A stretch of 64,000 nt of DNA from Anaerocolumna aminovalerica (GTDB lineage: Bacteria; Bacillota; Clostridia; Lachnospirales; Lachnospiraceae): positions 186,001-250,000 of the forward strand of contig NZ_FOWD01000001.1 of the NCBI RefSeq assembly GCF_900115365.1, read 5' to 3'. The stretch's first letter is position 1. Each line of letters starts with the position of its first letter. Below are positions 37,421 to 45,847 of the stretch, one piece after another. Under the pieces are notes generated by a model. The model was given only the letters and a program-made list of their open reading frames with translations, did not search any database and had not been told where the DNA came from. The position numbers and the translations under genes were made by a program.

Positions 37421-38456
37421 TACAATCGGATATTCTGTATATTTATCAACTTTTGAAGAACAAAAAGCAAAATTGGAGTCCATATTTAAAGAAGGTAATT
37501 ATATTTTTACTTCCCTGCATATGAGTGAAGAATATGATACTACCTATATTCAAAGAGTCAAAGAGATGTGTTCTTTTTTAACCACCTGTGGATATAAGAT
37601 AATTGCAGATGTCTCAAGAAATACTTTGAAAGTGTTTAAAACGGATTCCCTTATAGATTTAGCAAAGCTGTTAGGTATATCTATACTAAGAATTGATTAC
37701 GGATTCTCAGAGGATGAAATATTTGAGTTGGCGAAAGAATTTCCTATATGTATTAATGCTTCAACGGTTAATTCTGATTTTATAGATACACTGGCATCAC
37801 ATTCCTTTAATGTATATGCAATGCATAATTTTTATCCAAGACCGGAAACAGGATTGGATATAGAACAATTTCAACTTAGAAATGATACATTGAAGAGTAA
37901 GGGATTTAAAGTTCTTGCATTCATTCCCGGAGATGAAGTTAAAAGAGGCCCGATACATGAAGGCTTACCGACGTTGGAGTCTCATAGAAATGCATCTCCC
38001 TACTCAGCATTTATTGATCTGTTATCCTATGGTGTTGATGGTATTTTTATTGGTGATGGATTAATCAGTCAATTTCAGGCGGATATGATATCACAGTATT
38101 TGGAATCTGATATTTATGCTATACCGGCGATATTTGAGGAAGAATATGAATATCTGTTTAATCAAGTATTTACCATAAGAGCAGATTCACCTCGCTGGTT
38201 GAAACGTTTACAGGAATCAAGAGAATATGCCTGCAAGGGAGCAGAGATTTTACCGGAACATTGCAGGGAAAGAATACCTGGCTCCATAACCATTGACAAT
38301 TATCGCTACCAAAGATATTCCGGTGAGATTCAAATTATTGTAGAATCACTTCCGGCAGATGAGAGAGTAAATGTTATTGGTCAGGTGCCTAAAGAATATC
38401 ATCTTTTGTTAAATCATATTGTGAATGGTTCTAAGATAAGATTTGTGAAACTTTAG
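37413..38456 (+). CDS. mupG: DUF871 protein, 6-phospho-N-acetylmuramidase MupG-like
   Basis: 347 aa with a TIM-barrel DUF871 fold (GYSVYLSTFEEQKA; YAMHNFYPRPETGL; FIPGDEVKRGPIHEGLPTLE). In Staphylococcus aureus the DUF871 protein MupG splits MurNAc6P-GlcNAc in the cytosol and is encoded beside murQ, murP and murR, as here. The gene overlaps murP by 8 nt from ATG 37413, so the pair is translationally coupled. A TTG at 37407 is the alternative start. The full set turns peptidoglycan disaccharides into GlcNAc-6P. Confidence 0.87.
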   Translation: MFNTIGYSVYLSTFEEQKAKLESIFKEGNYIFTSLHMSEEYDTTYIQRVKEMCSFLTTCGYKIIADVSRNTLKVFKTDSLIDLAKLLGISILRIDYGFSEDEIFELAKEFPICINASTVNSDFIDTLASHSFNVYAMHNFYPRPETGLDIEQFQLRNDTLKSKGFKVLAFIPGDEVKRGPIHEGLPTLESHRNASPYSAFIDLLSYGVDGIFIGDGLISQFQADMISQYLESDIYAIPAIFEEEYEYLFNQVFTIRADSPRWLKRLQESREYACKGAEILPEHCRERIPGSITIDNYRYQRYSGEIQIIVESLPADERVNVIGQVPKEYHLLLNHIVNGSKIRFVKL

Positions 38457-38470
38457 AACTATAATTTAGT

Positions 38471-38711
38471 AGGACGCTTTGCCTGAAGTTTGTTGGAAAT
38501 CAGAAAGTGCTCATTAAAGCTTTCATAATGACTCAATTTATATGTTCAAGGATAACAGGGTGTATATTATAAATTTTGCTACCTTACCCTGTCGGCCGGA
38601 TTACGCAAAATTTATAATATACACCCTGTTATCCTAATTTAGTTTAAGAGAGTCATTACGAAAGCTCAATGAGTACTTTCTGAGTTTAATTTATGTTGTG
38701 AAGCAAAGCTG
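38471..38711. repeat. Nested palindromic element, copy A
   Basis: About 240 bp starting 14 bp after the mupG stop. The core is a perfect 31-bp inverted repeat (38549-38579 / 38605-38635) beginning AGGATAACAGGGTGTAT, with a 25-nt loop. Flanking arms CAGAAAGTGCTCATT...ATGACTC and GAGTCATTA...TACTTTCTGAG form an outer imperfect stem, and GCTTTGC/GCAAAGC lie at the edges. The element is non-coding. Copy B (39087-39331) is the same element in opposite orientation. Confidence 0.9.
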
Positions 38712-39086
38712 TTTATGAAATAATTTTAATTTTCATCAATCAAGTTCAAATATATTAATTATACTTAAGGAAATAAATTCTCTGTCAGACAATAACTATT
38801 ATTCTTTCCATACAAAAGGTTCTCATCTCATATTATCTGTTTTAATACCTTTAAAAAATTCTATATCTATGTACATAAGTATTAAATATCTATTCAAAAA
38901 GAATTAAAAGCCTTTTCGAAACCTCCAAAGTTCAATTTATACATTGAGGTAAAGTTGTGTTTTGAAACTTATAACAATTCATTTAGTATACCCATTATAT
39001 AGCAACATAAAATAATATCATGAATTAGTATGTACATTTTATTTATCCTAAGATATATACTAGTTTGTAAAATAATCGGTAGTAGC

Positions 39087-39331
39087 AGCTTTGCTGACAA
39101 CATAAATTGAACTCAGAAAGTGCTTAATAAGCTTTCGTAATGACTCTCATAAAACTTTAAATTAGGATAACAGGGTGTATAGGATTAATTTTGCGTAATC
39201 CGGCCGACAGGGTAAGGTAGCAAAATTAATCCTATACACCCTGTTATCCTTGAACAATATAAATGGAGTCATTATAAAGCTTAATAAAGCACTTTCTGAG
39301 TTTTCAACAAACTACAGAGCAAAGCGCCTCT
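39087..39331. repeat. Nested palindromic element, copy B (inverted)
   Basis: Inverted copy of the element at 38471-38711. It has a perfect 31-bp core stem (39164-39194 / 39220-39250) around the same 25-nt loop and ends at the stop codon of the lyxose isomerase gene. Compared with copy A, the central seven stem bases read AGGATTA instead of ATTATAA, and the opposite arm carries the complementary changes. The 375 bp between the two copies are AT-rich and without genes. Confidence 0.9.
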
Positions 39332-40013
39332 ATTGGGGGCACTTAGGATATTCCGTACATAACAACCGGTAAGCCGGTTCGTCTTCTTCGATGGTAGGGA
39401 AGCGGCCTATTTCTTCATAAAAACGGTTATCCGTAGTATCATCATTGCACATAGACACTTCTCCAATTAGTACATCACCGGTTCCCGGTTTTATATCAAA
39501 ATCATGATACTGGTGAGGCCAAAGAGTAATACTTTCACCGGGCTTTAATTCCACACCGGTTCCTGCTTTTACATAATAAGAACGGCCGTCAGAATTAACT
39601 AGAACATCGGAATCGTCAAAGGTACCATCTCCTTTATCATTGTAAAGATGAATAATTAAAGTTCCGCCGCCCCGATTAATAATATCCTCGCTTTTATTCC
39701 AATGGAAATGCATAGGGGAATGTTGGCCTTCTTTTAACATTAACAATTTTTCTGCATATACTTTTTTGTATTTTGGATTATTTTGATTGCCGTTTCGAAG
39801 AGTGATCAGTGCAAAACCTACTTTTTCAAAATCTCCCAAACCATAGTCTGTAATGTCCCAACCCAGCATGTTGTCACGAATCTCATCGTATTCTTCATTC
39901 TTATTTTTCCATTCTTCTGGAGTCCAGTTGCAGAATGGGGGCAGCTCAAATCCGTGTTTCTTTATTAAACTTTCCATTTCTTTAATTGCTTTATTTACTT
40001 CTGAACGTTTCAT
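39330..40013 (-). CDS. D-lyxose ketol-isomerase
   Basis: 227 aa cupin-fold enzyme of the YdaE/D-lyxose isomerase family. Metal-binding residues are seen in SPMHFHWNKSEDI and LWPHQYHDFD. The family interconverts D-lyxose and D-xylulose and also D-mannose and D-fructose. Start ATG 40013 sits 5 nt after GAGG at the end of the shared leader element. The sugar kinase gene lies in a divergent unit nearby, suggesting use of fructose or xylulose formed here. Confidence 0.9.
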   Translation of the reverse strand: MKRSEVNKAIKEMESLIKKHGFELPPFCNWTPEEWKNKNEEYDEIRDNMLGWDITDYGLGDFEKVGFALITLRNGNQNNPKYKKVYAEKLLMLKEGQHSPMHFHWNKSEDIINRGGGTLIIHLYNDKGDGTFDDSDVLVNSDGRSYYVKAGTGVELKPGESITLWPHQYHDFDIKPGTGDVLIGEVSMCNDDTTDNRFYEEIGRFPTIEEDEPAYRLLCTEYPKCPQ

Positions 40014-40018
40014 TGTAA

Positions 40019-40121
40019 CCTCGATTCTGGCACTTTAGCGCCTTTGGATAACGAAAGTAATATGTACGCCGGCACAAATTGCCGTTTGAAAAAACATTGT
40101 TTTTTCAACCTAATACCTCCG
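40019..40121 (-). promoter_or_regulatory. Structured leader element, copy 2 (shared with 1645-1745)
   Basis: Read on the minus strand this runs from CGGAGG to the GAGG ribosome site of the lyxose isomerase gene. Its first hairpin is GTTGAAAAAAC/GTTTTTTCAAAC and its third GGCGC-TAAA-GTGCC, each with base changes that keep pairing relative to copy 1. The stretch CTTTCGTTATCCAAAGGCGC closely matches copy 1. It also contains a 32-codon frame from TTG overlapping the isomerase ATG, but copy 1 has stops in that frame, so RNA structure is the conserved property. Confidence 0.55.
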
Positions 40122-40193
40122 TTTATTTATAGTTTACTTATATTATATAAACCTATAAAAATGTACGCATTTACTTACAAACGATGTACAAAA

Positions 40194-41075
40194 TTAAATG
40201 TTTGGTTTATGTCTTTTAATATATTCGGAAGGACTATAGGTATTGTACCGTTTAAATACAACGGAAAAGTAGCTGCTGGTATTAAAACCCAATTCCATAG
40301 CAACATGGGTAATATCCATTCCTTTTTCTAATAGAAGTTTAGAGGCCTCGATTTTTTGGAAGTTAATAAAGTTTCTTGGGGATACCCCCATTTGAGCTTT
40401 GAACTTTTGCTTATATTGTGAAGTAGATAAATTGCATAGCTTTGCCAGCGTATCCAAGGGTAATTCTTCTTTTAGATGAGTTAAAATATAATTTACGGAT
40501 GATTCCATATCCATTGAAAGTTTTGTTTTAGGCAGAGTATTACATTCCAATAATTTTTGTATAAAAACAGTCAGATAAGAAGCGGATAAAAATGTATTTT
40601 TGGAATGAAAACTTGCATCAAAGGATTTTTTTAGTAAAAGAAGCATTTCCTTTGAGTTGGCGTTTAATAAATGCTGTTCTAAGTGTAATAAATGATTCAC
40701 CAATGTGTTAGAAGCTGCTCTATTTAAAAATAAAAGATTCTTTGGATTGGTGATATCTAACTGAAACCAATATATTTCTCCTACAGACATGGGAGTTAGA
40801 TTTGTACTATGTACTTCGTCAGGAAACGTGATAAAAACATCACCGCCACGTAATTTATAATCCTTTTCTCCTACGTGGAACGTAATTACTCCATCGGATA
40901 CATAAGTGATCTCAAAACAATTTTTATGATAATGATTGGGTAAGGGAGAAACAGCAGTAGTCATGGTGTGTTTTCCAAACATTTTCAGCCCAGGAATCTT
41001 AAGTTCCGCATTGGTCAATACATTACGATTGGCAGAGTAAACAGGTACATCGATTAAGTGAATGGCTTCTTCCAT
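40194..41075 (-). CDS. AraC-family regulator with cupin sensor domain
   Basis: 293 aa: N-terminal cupin (about 30-110, NHYHKNCFEITYVSDG and FPDEVHSTN) and C-terminal AraC HTH (about 190-290, LDTLAKLCNLSTSQYKQKFKAQMG and THVAMELGFNTSSYFSVVFKRY). It is divergent from the PfkB kinase gene and upstream of the lyxose isomerase gene on the same strand, so it probably controls both in response to a sugar. Start ATG 41075 follows AGGAGG. Confidence 0.9.
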   Translation of the reverse strand: MEEAIHLIDVPVYSANRNVLTNAELKIPGLKMFGKHTMTTAVSPLPNHYHKNCFEITYVSDGVITFHVGEKDYKLRGGDVFITFPDEVHSTNLTPMSVGEIYWFQLDITNPKNLLFLNRAASNTLVNHLLHLEQHLLNANSKEMLLLLKKSFDASFHSKNTFLSASYLTVFIQKLLECNTLPKTKLSMDMESSVNYILTHLKEELPLDTLAKLCNLSTSQYKQKFKAQMGVSPRNFINFQKIEASKLLLEKGMDITHVAMELGFNTSSYFSVVFKRYNTYSPSEYIKRHKPNI

Positions 41076-41273
41076 AAATACCTCCTATATTAAAACAAAG
41101 TACTGAAATATACAGTAGTTGAAAAGAACATGGAAAGTGAAATAAAATATTAATTTTGTACAGTGGCTATAAAGAATAGCAATACAATTTAAATAATATT
41201 ATAATGTAGATAATAAGAAGTCAATGAAATTAACGAATAAATTTAAAAAGTATTCTGAAGGAGGAAAATGACA

Positions 41274-42206
41274 ATGGATGTAATTAGTATGGGAGAAATG
41301 TTAATTGATTTTACGCCCGGAAAAGAGAAGAACAGTTATATTAAAAATCCCGGTGGAGCCCCTGCAAATGCAGCTGTTAGTATAGCAAGAAACGGTTTAA
41401 AGGTGGGGTTTTTAGGAAAACTTGGAGAGGATGATTTCGGAAGATTTTTAAGGGAAACGTTGGAAGAGGATGGAGTAACCTATTTATGTGAGGGTCTGAC
41501 AAAGGAAGCGGTAACTACATTAGCCTTTGTAACCCTTTATGAAAATGGAGAACGATCTTTTACTTTTGCAAGAAAACCAGGTGCAGATATGATGCTTTAC
41601 GAGTGGGATGTGAAAGAAGAAGATATCGCAAAGTGCCGCTTATTTCATGCCGGATCCTTTAGCTTATCAGAGAATCCCAGCAGAGATGCCGTAAAATATG
41701 CTATGAAAATGGCACATGAACAGGGAAAACTGGTTAGTTTTGATGTGAACTACCGTGACATGGTATGGGAAAGTAAAGAAGCAGCAAAAAATGAAGTAGA
41801 TAAAGTTCTTCCCTATATTGATTTGCTAAAAATTTCTGATGAAGAGTTGTATTTTGTAGGTGGAGAAGAAAACATATTCAGATTAATGGACGAATACGAT
41901 ATTACTGTAGTGATTGAAACCTTGGGTGCAAAAGGTGCAAAGTATTTCTTCCGTAAAGAAATAGGAAAGGTTGAAGGCAGAAGGGTACATGCAGTAGATG
42001 CAACAGGTGCTGGAGATGCTTTCTTTGGTGGTTTCCTTTCAAAACTATTATTGGAGGATGTAAACAAGAAACAGGATTTAACGAAAGATATTATTGAAGC
42101 TGCATTAAAGTATGGAAACATATCCGGTTCTTTGTGCGTACAGAAAATGGGTGGAATTCCTGCCCTTCCAACTAGAGAGGAAATTGAGAAAGTATGGAAT
42201 ATGTAA
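41274..42206 (+). CDS. PfkB-family sugar kinase, fructokinase-like
   Basis: 310 aa. N-terminal MDVISMGEMLIDFTPG and GGAPANAAVSIARNG, and C-terminal ATP/catalytic motif DATGAGDAFFGGF with Asp248, match fructokinases. It likely makes fructose 6-phosphate. I prefer ATG 41274 (9 nt after AAGGAGG) to ATG 41268, which is only 3 nt from it. Its 3' end overlaps the mutarotase gene by 13 nt. Confidence 0.9.
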   Translation: MDVISMGEMLIDFTPGKEKNSYIKNPGGAPANAAVSIARNGLKVGFLGKLGEDDFGRFLRETLEEDGVTYLCEGLTKEAVTTLAFVTLYENGERSFTFARKPGADMMLYEWDVKEEDIAKCRLFHAGSFSLSENPSRDAVKYAMKMAHEQGKLVSFDVNYRDMVWESKEAAKNEVDKVLPYIDLLKISDEELYFVGGEENIFRLMDEYDITVVIETLGAKGAKYFFRKEIGKVEGRRVHAVDATGAGDAFFGGFLSKLLLEDVNKKQDLTKDIIEAALKYGNISGSLCVQKMGGIPALPTREEIEKVWNM

Positions 42207-43072
42207 TAGAAAACAGTAAATTAAAAGTTAGTATCTCAACAAAAGGAGCACAAATGAAATCCATCCGGAATCAAGCCGGAAAAGAGTTCTTATGGCAGGG
42301 CAGTAAAAATACATGGGAAGAAAGTGCACCAAATTTATTTCCTTATGTTGGAAGACTGACTAAGGAAACTTATATGTTCCATGGTAAGGAATATCATATG
42401 GGGATTCATGGGTTTGCCATGTTGAAAGAATTTACAATATTAGAACAAAAAGAGGATTGCATTACTTTTACACTGGAAGATGATGAGGAAACAAGAATAC
42501 AATATCCATTTTCCTTTCAATTCTGTGTAACATATAGATTACAGGAGAATGAAATTATTATTACTTATGAAGTACATAACAAAGGCAAGAAAACTATGTA
42601 TTTCGGCCTGGGGGGACATCCTGGATTTAATGTGCCAATGAAGGATAACTTAAATTTTGAAGATTATGTGATAGAATTTGAAGATCAGACAGAACCCATA
42701 CAGATTGGAATGTCAGAAGACTGCTTTGTTACAGAGAATAATAGAAAATTCCTTCTTGAAGAAGGGAAATATCTACACTTAAAGCATGATTTATTTGATA
42801 ATGATGCAATCATTTTAAAAGACATGGGAAAAAAAGTTACTTTAAGATCTGAAAAAGGTAAAGAAGAAATTACTATGCTTTTTTCAAACATGAAATACCT
42901 GGGTATTTGGCATTGGCCGAAAACAATAGTAGATTACATCTGTATTGAGCCATGGACTTCTTTACCGTCGAGAAAGGGCATTGTAGAAGAACTAACCACC
43001 CAGAAAGATTTAATAAAGCTGGAAGCAAAAAGAAAATACATTAATAGGTTTTCTATCAGGATATGCTCATGA
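42194..43072 (+). CDS. Aldose 1-epimerase family protein
   Basis: 292 aa galactose-mutarotase-like beta-sandwich (GAQMKSIRNQAGKEFLWQG; NLFPYVGRL; GIHGFAM; LGGHPGFN; CIEPWTSLPS). It interconverts sugar anomers, probably feeding the kinase encoded upstream, with which it overlaps by 13 nt. The last residues (INRFSIRICS) are encoded inside the hairpin at 43058-43094, so the C-terminus may have been altered or extended. Confidence 0.88.
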   Translation: MEYVIENSKLKVSISTKGAQMKSIRNQAGKEFLWQGSKNTWEESAPNLFPYVGRLTKETYMFHGKEYHMGIHGFAMLKEFTILEQKEDCITFTLEDDEETRIQYPFSFQFCVTYRLQENEIIITYEVHNKGKKTMYFGLGGHPGFNVPMKDNLNFEDYVIEFEDQTEPIQIGMSEDCFVTENNRKFLLEEGKYLHLKHDLFDNDAIILKDMGKKVTLRSEKGKEEITMLFSNMKYLGIWHWPKTIVDYICIEPWTSLPSRKGIVEELTTQKDLIKLEAKRKYINRFSIRICS

Positions 43073-43094
43073 TTACATTTCATGAGCATATCCT
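43058..43094. terminator. Perfect 15-bp hairpin spanning the mutarotase stop codon
   Basis: AGGATATGCTCATGA (43058-43072) and TCATGAGCATATCCT (43080-43094), 7-nt loop. The TGA stop is the last codon of the left arm. There is no T tract, so its action as a terminator is uncertain; it may protect the mRNA 3' end. Confidence 0.5.
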
Positions 43095-43237
43095 GATTTA
43101 GAGTTAAAAGAGAGTTAGAGTATCCTAAATAAAAATAAAAAATCAATTAAAAAAAACTTAAATTATTGTACTTTAGTTGTATACTCTCCGATTATAGATT
43201 AGAATCATTACAAAAGCACCGGTAGGAGATTTATAAA

Positions 43238-44746
43238 ATGCAAAAGAGACAGAAAAAGTACAGCGTTCCAAAAGTACTTAATAAAGTATGTAATTTCAAT
43301 CAGAATTATTATAAGCAGGGGAGCATAAAACAAAAAATGAAGAAACTGATACCGATATTACTGATTGTACTAATGGTTTACATTATAATTGGGGCCGTTT
43401 TTCCATTCATTAATCAGCCGGTTATAAGCAAAGAAACGAAATACAGCATCTACAAAAGTCAATATACTGGTGATGGTATCACAAGTGAGCGAGCTTATAT
43501 ATTGTCGGATAATGGAGAAGCTTTGGAAGAGAGAATACGAATGATAGCACAGGCGGAGAAAAGAATTATTCTATCTACCTTTGAATTTCGTACGGATGAA
43601 AGCGGAAAGAAAATATTAGCAGCTTTGCTTTCTGCAGCAGAAAGAGGGGTTCAGATTCAGCTTCTGGTGGATGGAGTTTCTGAGTTTACAAATGTGAAAG
43701 GTAATGAATACTTTTATGCACTATCAGACTTACAGAATACAGAGATACGAATCTATAATCCGGTATCACTTTTACGTCCTTGGTCACTTATGGGGCGTCT
43801 CCATGATAAATATTTAATTGCAGACGATAATTTATATATTCTTGGAGGCCGTAATACTTATGATTATTTCCTTGGTAACCAAGAGGGATATAAAAATTAT
43901 GATTGGGATGTGCTGGTATATAATAAAGAAACAGTTCAGGGAGAATCCATGAAGCAACTACTTGCTTATTTCACAGGTATATGGAATCTGCCTGAATGTA
44001 AAAAATTTAATAACAATATTAAAATCTGGAAGAAAGATTCTGTAAAGCAGGCAACAGAAGAGTTAATAACAATATATAAAAATATGCAGCAAGAGTATCC
44101 GGAATGGTTTCAAACGATTGACTATTATGGGAAAACAGAGCCGGTAAATAATATTCAGCTAATATCTAATCCTACAACCCCTTATGCAAAAGAACCCATT
44201 GTATTTTATAAGATAACCCAGTTGATGCAGAATGCAAAGGAGGAAGTCATTTTTCATACGCCCTATATTATCTGCAATGACTGGATGCTGGGGGAAATAA
44301 CCAAAGTCAGCAAAGCGGTTCCTAAAGTAACTATGCTGACAAATTCTGTTGCGAATAATGGTAATCCTTTCGGAGCAATGGATTATCAGAATAATAAAGG
44401 AAAGATATTAGATACAGGAATACAAATCCTGGAATATGATGGAGGGATATCTTATCATGGAAAATGCTTTGTTATAGACCATAATTTGTCTGCTATTGGC
44501 TCTTTTAACTGGGATATGAGAAGTACATATATAGATACTGAACTTATGCTGGTAATTGATAGTGAGGCAATCAACAAAAATTTAAGGGAAGCTATGGGTG
44601 TATATGAAGAAAAATCTTTGATAGTAACCGGTAAAGATGATTATATTATCCCGGATGGAATGGTTCCTCAAAAAATCAGTGCAAAAAGGGAAAACAGAAT
44701 AAGAATATTAAAGATTTTTGGAAAAGCATTTCGGTTTTTAATGTAA
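43238..44746 (+). CDS. Phospholipase D-like / cardiolipin synthase-type protein
   Basis: 502 aa with one N-terminal membrane segment (about 35-55) and two HKD motifs: LHDKYLIADDNLYILGGRN (about 190) and YHGKCFVIDHNLSAIGSFN (about 408). This is the layout of cardiolipin-synthase or phosphatidyl-transferase proteins with a single anchor. The next gene makes phosphatidylglycerol phosphate, which supports a role in phospholipid synthesis. ATG 43238 follows GGTAGGAG. Confidence 0.85.
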   Translation: MQKRQKKYSVPKVLNKVCNFNQNYYKQGSIKQKMKKLIPILLIVLMVYIIIGAVFPFINQPVISKETKYSIYKSQYTGDGITSERAYILSDNGEALEERIRMIAQAEKRIILSTFEFRTDESGKKILAALLSAAERGVQIQLLVDGVSEFTNVKGNEYFYALSDLQNTEIRIYNPVSLLRPWSLMGRLHDKYLIADDNLYILGGRNTYDYFLGNQEGYKNYDWDVLVYNKETVQGESMKQLLAYFTGIWNLPECKKFNNNIKIWKKDSVKQATEELITIYKNMQQEYPEWFQTIDYYGKTEPVNNIQLISNPTTPYAKEPIVFYKITQLMQNAKEEVIFHTPYIICNDWMLGEITKVSKAVPKVTMLTNSVANNGNPFGAMDYQNNKGKILDTGIQILEYDGGISYHGKCFVIDHNLSAIGSFNWDMRSTYIDTELMLVIDSEAINKNLREAMGVYEEKSLIVTGKDDYIIPDGMVPQKISAKRENRIRILKIFGKAFRFLM

Positions 44747-44839
44747 AAAAGAAACAAAGTTTTAAAGCAATTAAACAAGTATAAGTGATTTATGAAATCA
44801 TTTCAGCTAAAGAATAAGAAGAAGCAGAGAGGACCCAAT

Positions 44840-45403
44840 ATGAATATCAGTAAAAAAGAACTTTTATCTATACCAAATTGCATGAGCTATTTTAGGATAT
44901 TGTTGATACCCTTATTTTGTATTACCTATATAGGAGCAAATTCCAAGAAGGATTATTATATGGCAGCTGGAATAATAATAATTTCGGGTGTAACAGATTT
45001 TTTAGATGGTAAAATAGCCAGAAAATTTCAAATGATTACGGAATTCGGAAAATTTATAGACCCTGTAGCAGATAAGATGACACATGGTGCAATAGCCTTA
45101 TGCCTTACTTTACGATATGGCTATATGAAATATCTTTTTATTGTTATGGCTTTAAAAGAAGGATTTATGCTAATTATGGGAGTAGTAAATCTAAGACACG
45201 GGAAAAAGCTGGATGGTGCAAAGATGTATGGAAAAATATGTACAACAAGTTTATTTATTGTATTAGCTATATTAGTCTTTTTTCCCGGGATACCGGAAAC
45301 TACAGCGAATGTTTTGATATTTGTTGAAATAATAATGATGCTAGTAACATGGGCACTTTATATTCCGGTATTTTATAAAATGAGACAGACTTGGGCTAAA
45401 TGA
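44840..45403 (+). CDS. pgsA: CDP-alcohol phosphatidyltransferase, PgsA-like
   Basis: 187 aa from ATG 44840 with AGAGG upstream; the earlier ATG 44792 has no ribosome site. The signature DGKIARKFQMITEFGKFIDP with VADK (DGx2ARx8Gx3Dx3D) is complete, and there are about five membrane segments. It makes phosphatidylglycerol phosphate from CDP-diacylglycerol and glycerol 3-phosphate. It lies 93 nt after the cardiolipin-synthase-like gene, suggesting a small phospholipid operon. A second pgsA may exist elsewhere. Confidence 0.88.
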   Translation: MNISKKELLSIPNCMSYFRILLIPLFCITYIGANSKKDYYMAAGIIIISGVTDFLDGKIARKFQMITEFGKFIDPVADKMTHGAIALCLTLRYGYMKYLFIVMALKEGFMLIMGVVNLRHGKKLDGAKMYGKICTTSLFIVLAILVFFPGIPETTANVLIFVEIIMMLVTWALYIPVFYKMRQTWAK

Positions 45404-45576
45404 ACTCTTAACTAAGTGTTTTTTACTTGTAGTATATGGAAACGTCATTTTATGCAGGAGAAATATGTATTAGATATTGATTTAAAAGGTTTTATAAAAA
45501 AGTCATGCTTTCTACATGTCAGTCTTTTCTCCCGCATAATTTGACTATTCTGTTAATCTATAGTATGCTTATGAAA
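45404..45576 (+). promoter_or_regulatory. Intergenic region with riboswitch promoter
   Basis: Promoter TTGACT (45541-45546), 17-nt spacer, TATGCT (45564-45569). Upstream, a widely spaced inverted repeat TTATGCAGGAGAAA (45450-45463) / TTTCTCCCGCATAA (45526-45539) ends next to the promoter; its role is unknown. No gene is seen. Confidence 0.5.
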
Positions 45577-45738
45577 ACAACTCCTAATATCATCTACGGT
45601 AGTGGGGGACCCAATGGTAGGGGTGAATCTTTAATTTAAGAAGGGCGGCTTGGAAGCCCTAACCCGTCAGCTAACCTCATAGGAGTCACCAAGCGTATGA
45701 CGAATCTCAATTTGAGTGAGTATATGCGCTTTTTTCAT
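45577..45738 (+). promoter_or_regulatory. c-di-AMP riboswitch (ydaO/yuaA class)
   Basis: The conserved blocks of the ydaO/yuaA aptamer are present in order: GGGGGACCCAAT and GGGGTGAATCTT (45604-45631), a GGGC...GCCCT hairpin, and AACCCGTCAGCTAACCTCAT then AGGAGTC (45661-45687). An expression platform follows: AAGCGTAT...ATATGCGCTT with TTTTTT (45691-45736), a terminator. Ligand binding would be expected to promote termination, as in other members, but this is inference. The regulated gene is the cation antiporter downstream. Confidence 0.93.
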
Positions 45739-45847
45739 GGTTAAAACAAACTGAACAAGAAGGGAGGTCAAACCGTTTAATTGTCAGAATATATGAAATG
45801 CGCTAAGTAACGTCATAAGGTTTAATATTATGATGGAGGATTTGTAA

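Noticed and set aside
38549-38579. The arm of the palindromic element contains GGATAACAGGGT, like the core of the I-SceI homing site.
   Set aside because: The match covers only 12 central bases and no homing endonuclease or intron is nearby; it is probably chance.
40016-40110. A 32-codon leader peptide from TTG overlapping the lyxose isomerase start.
   Set aside because: The homologous leader at 1645-1745 has stop codons in the same frame, so the peptide is not conserved; RNA structure fits better.
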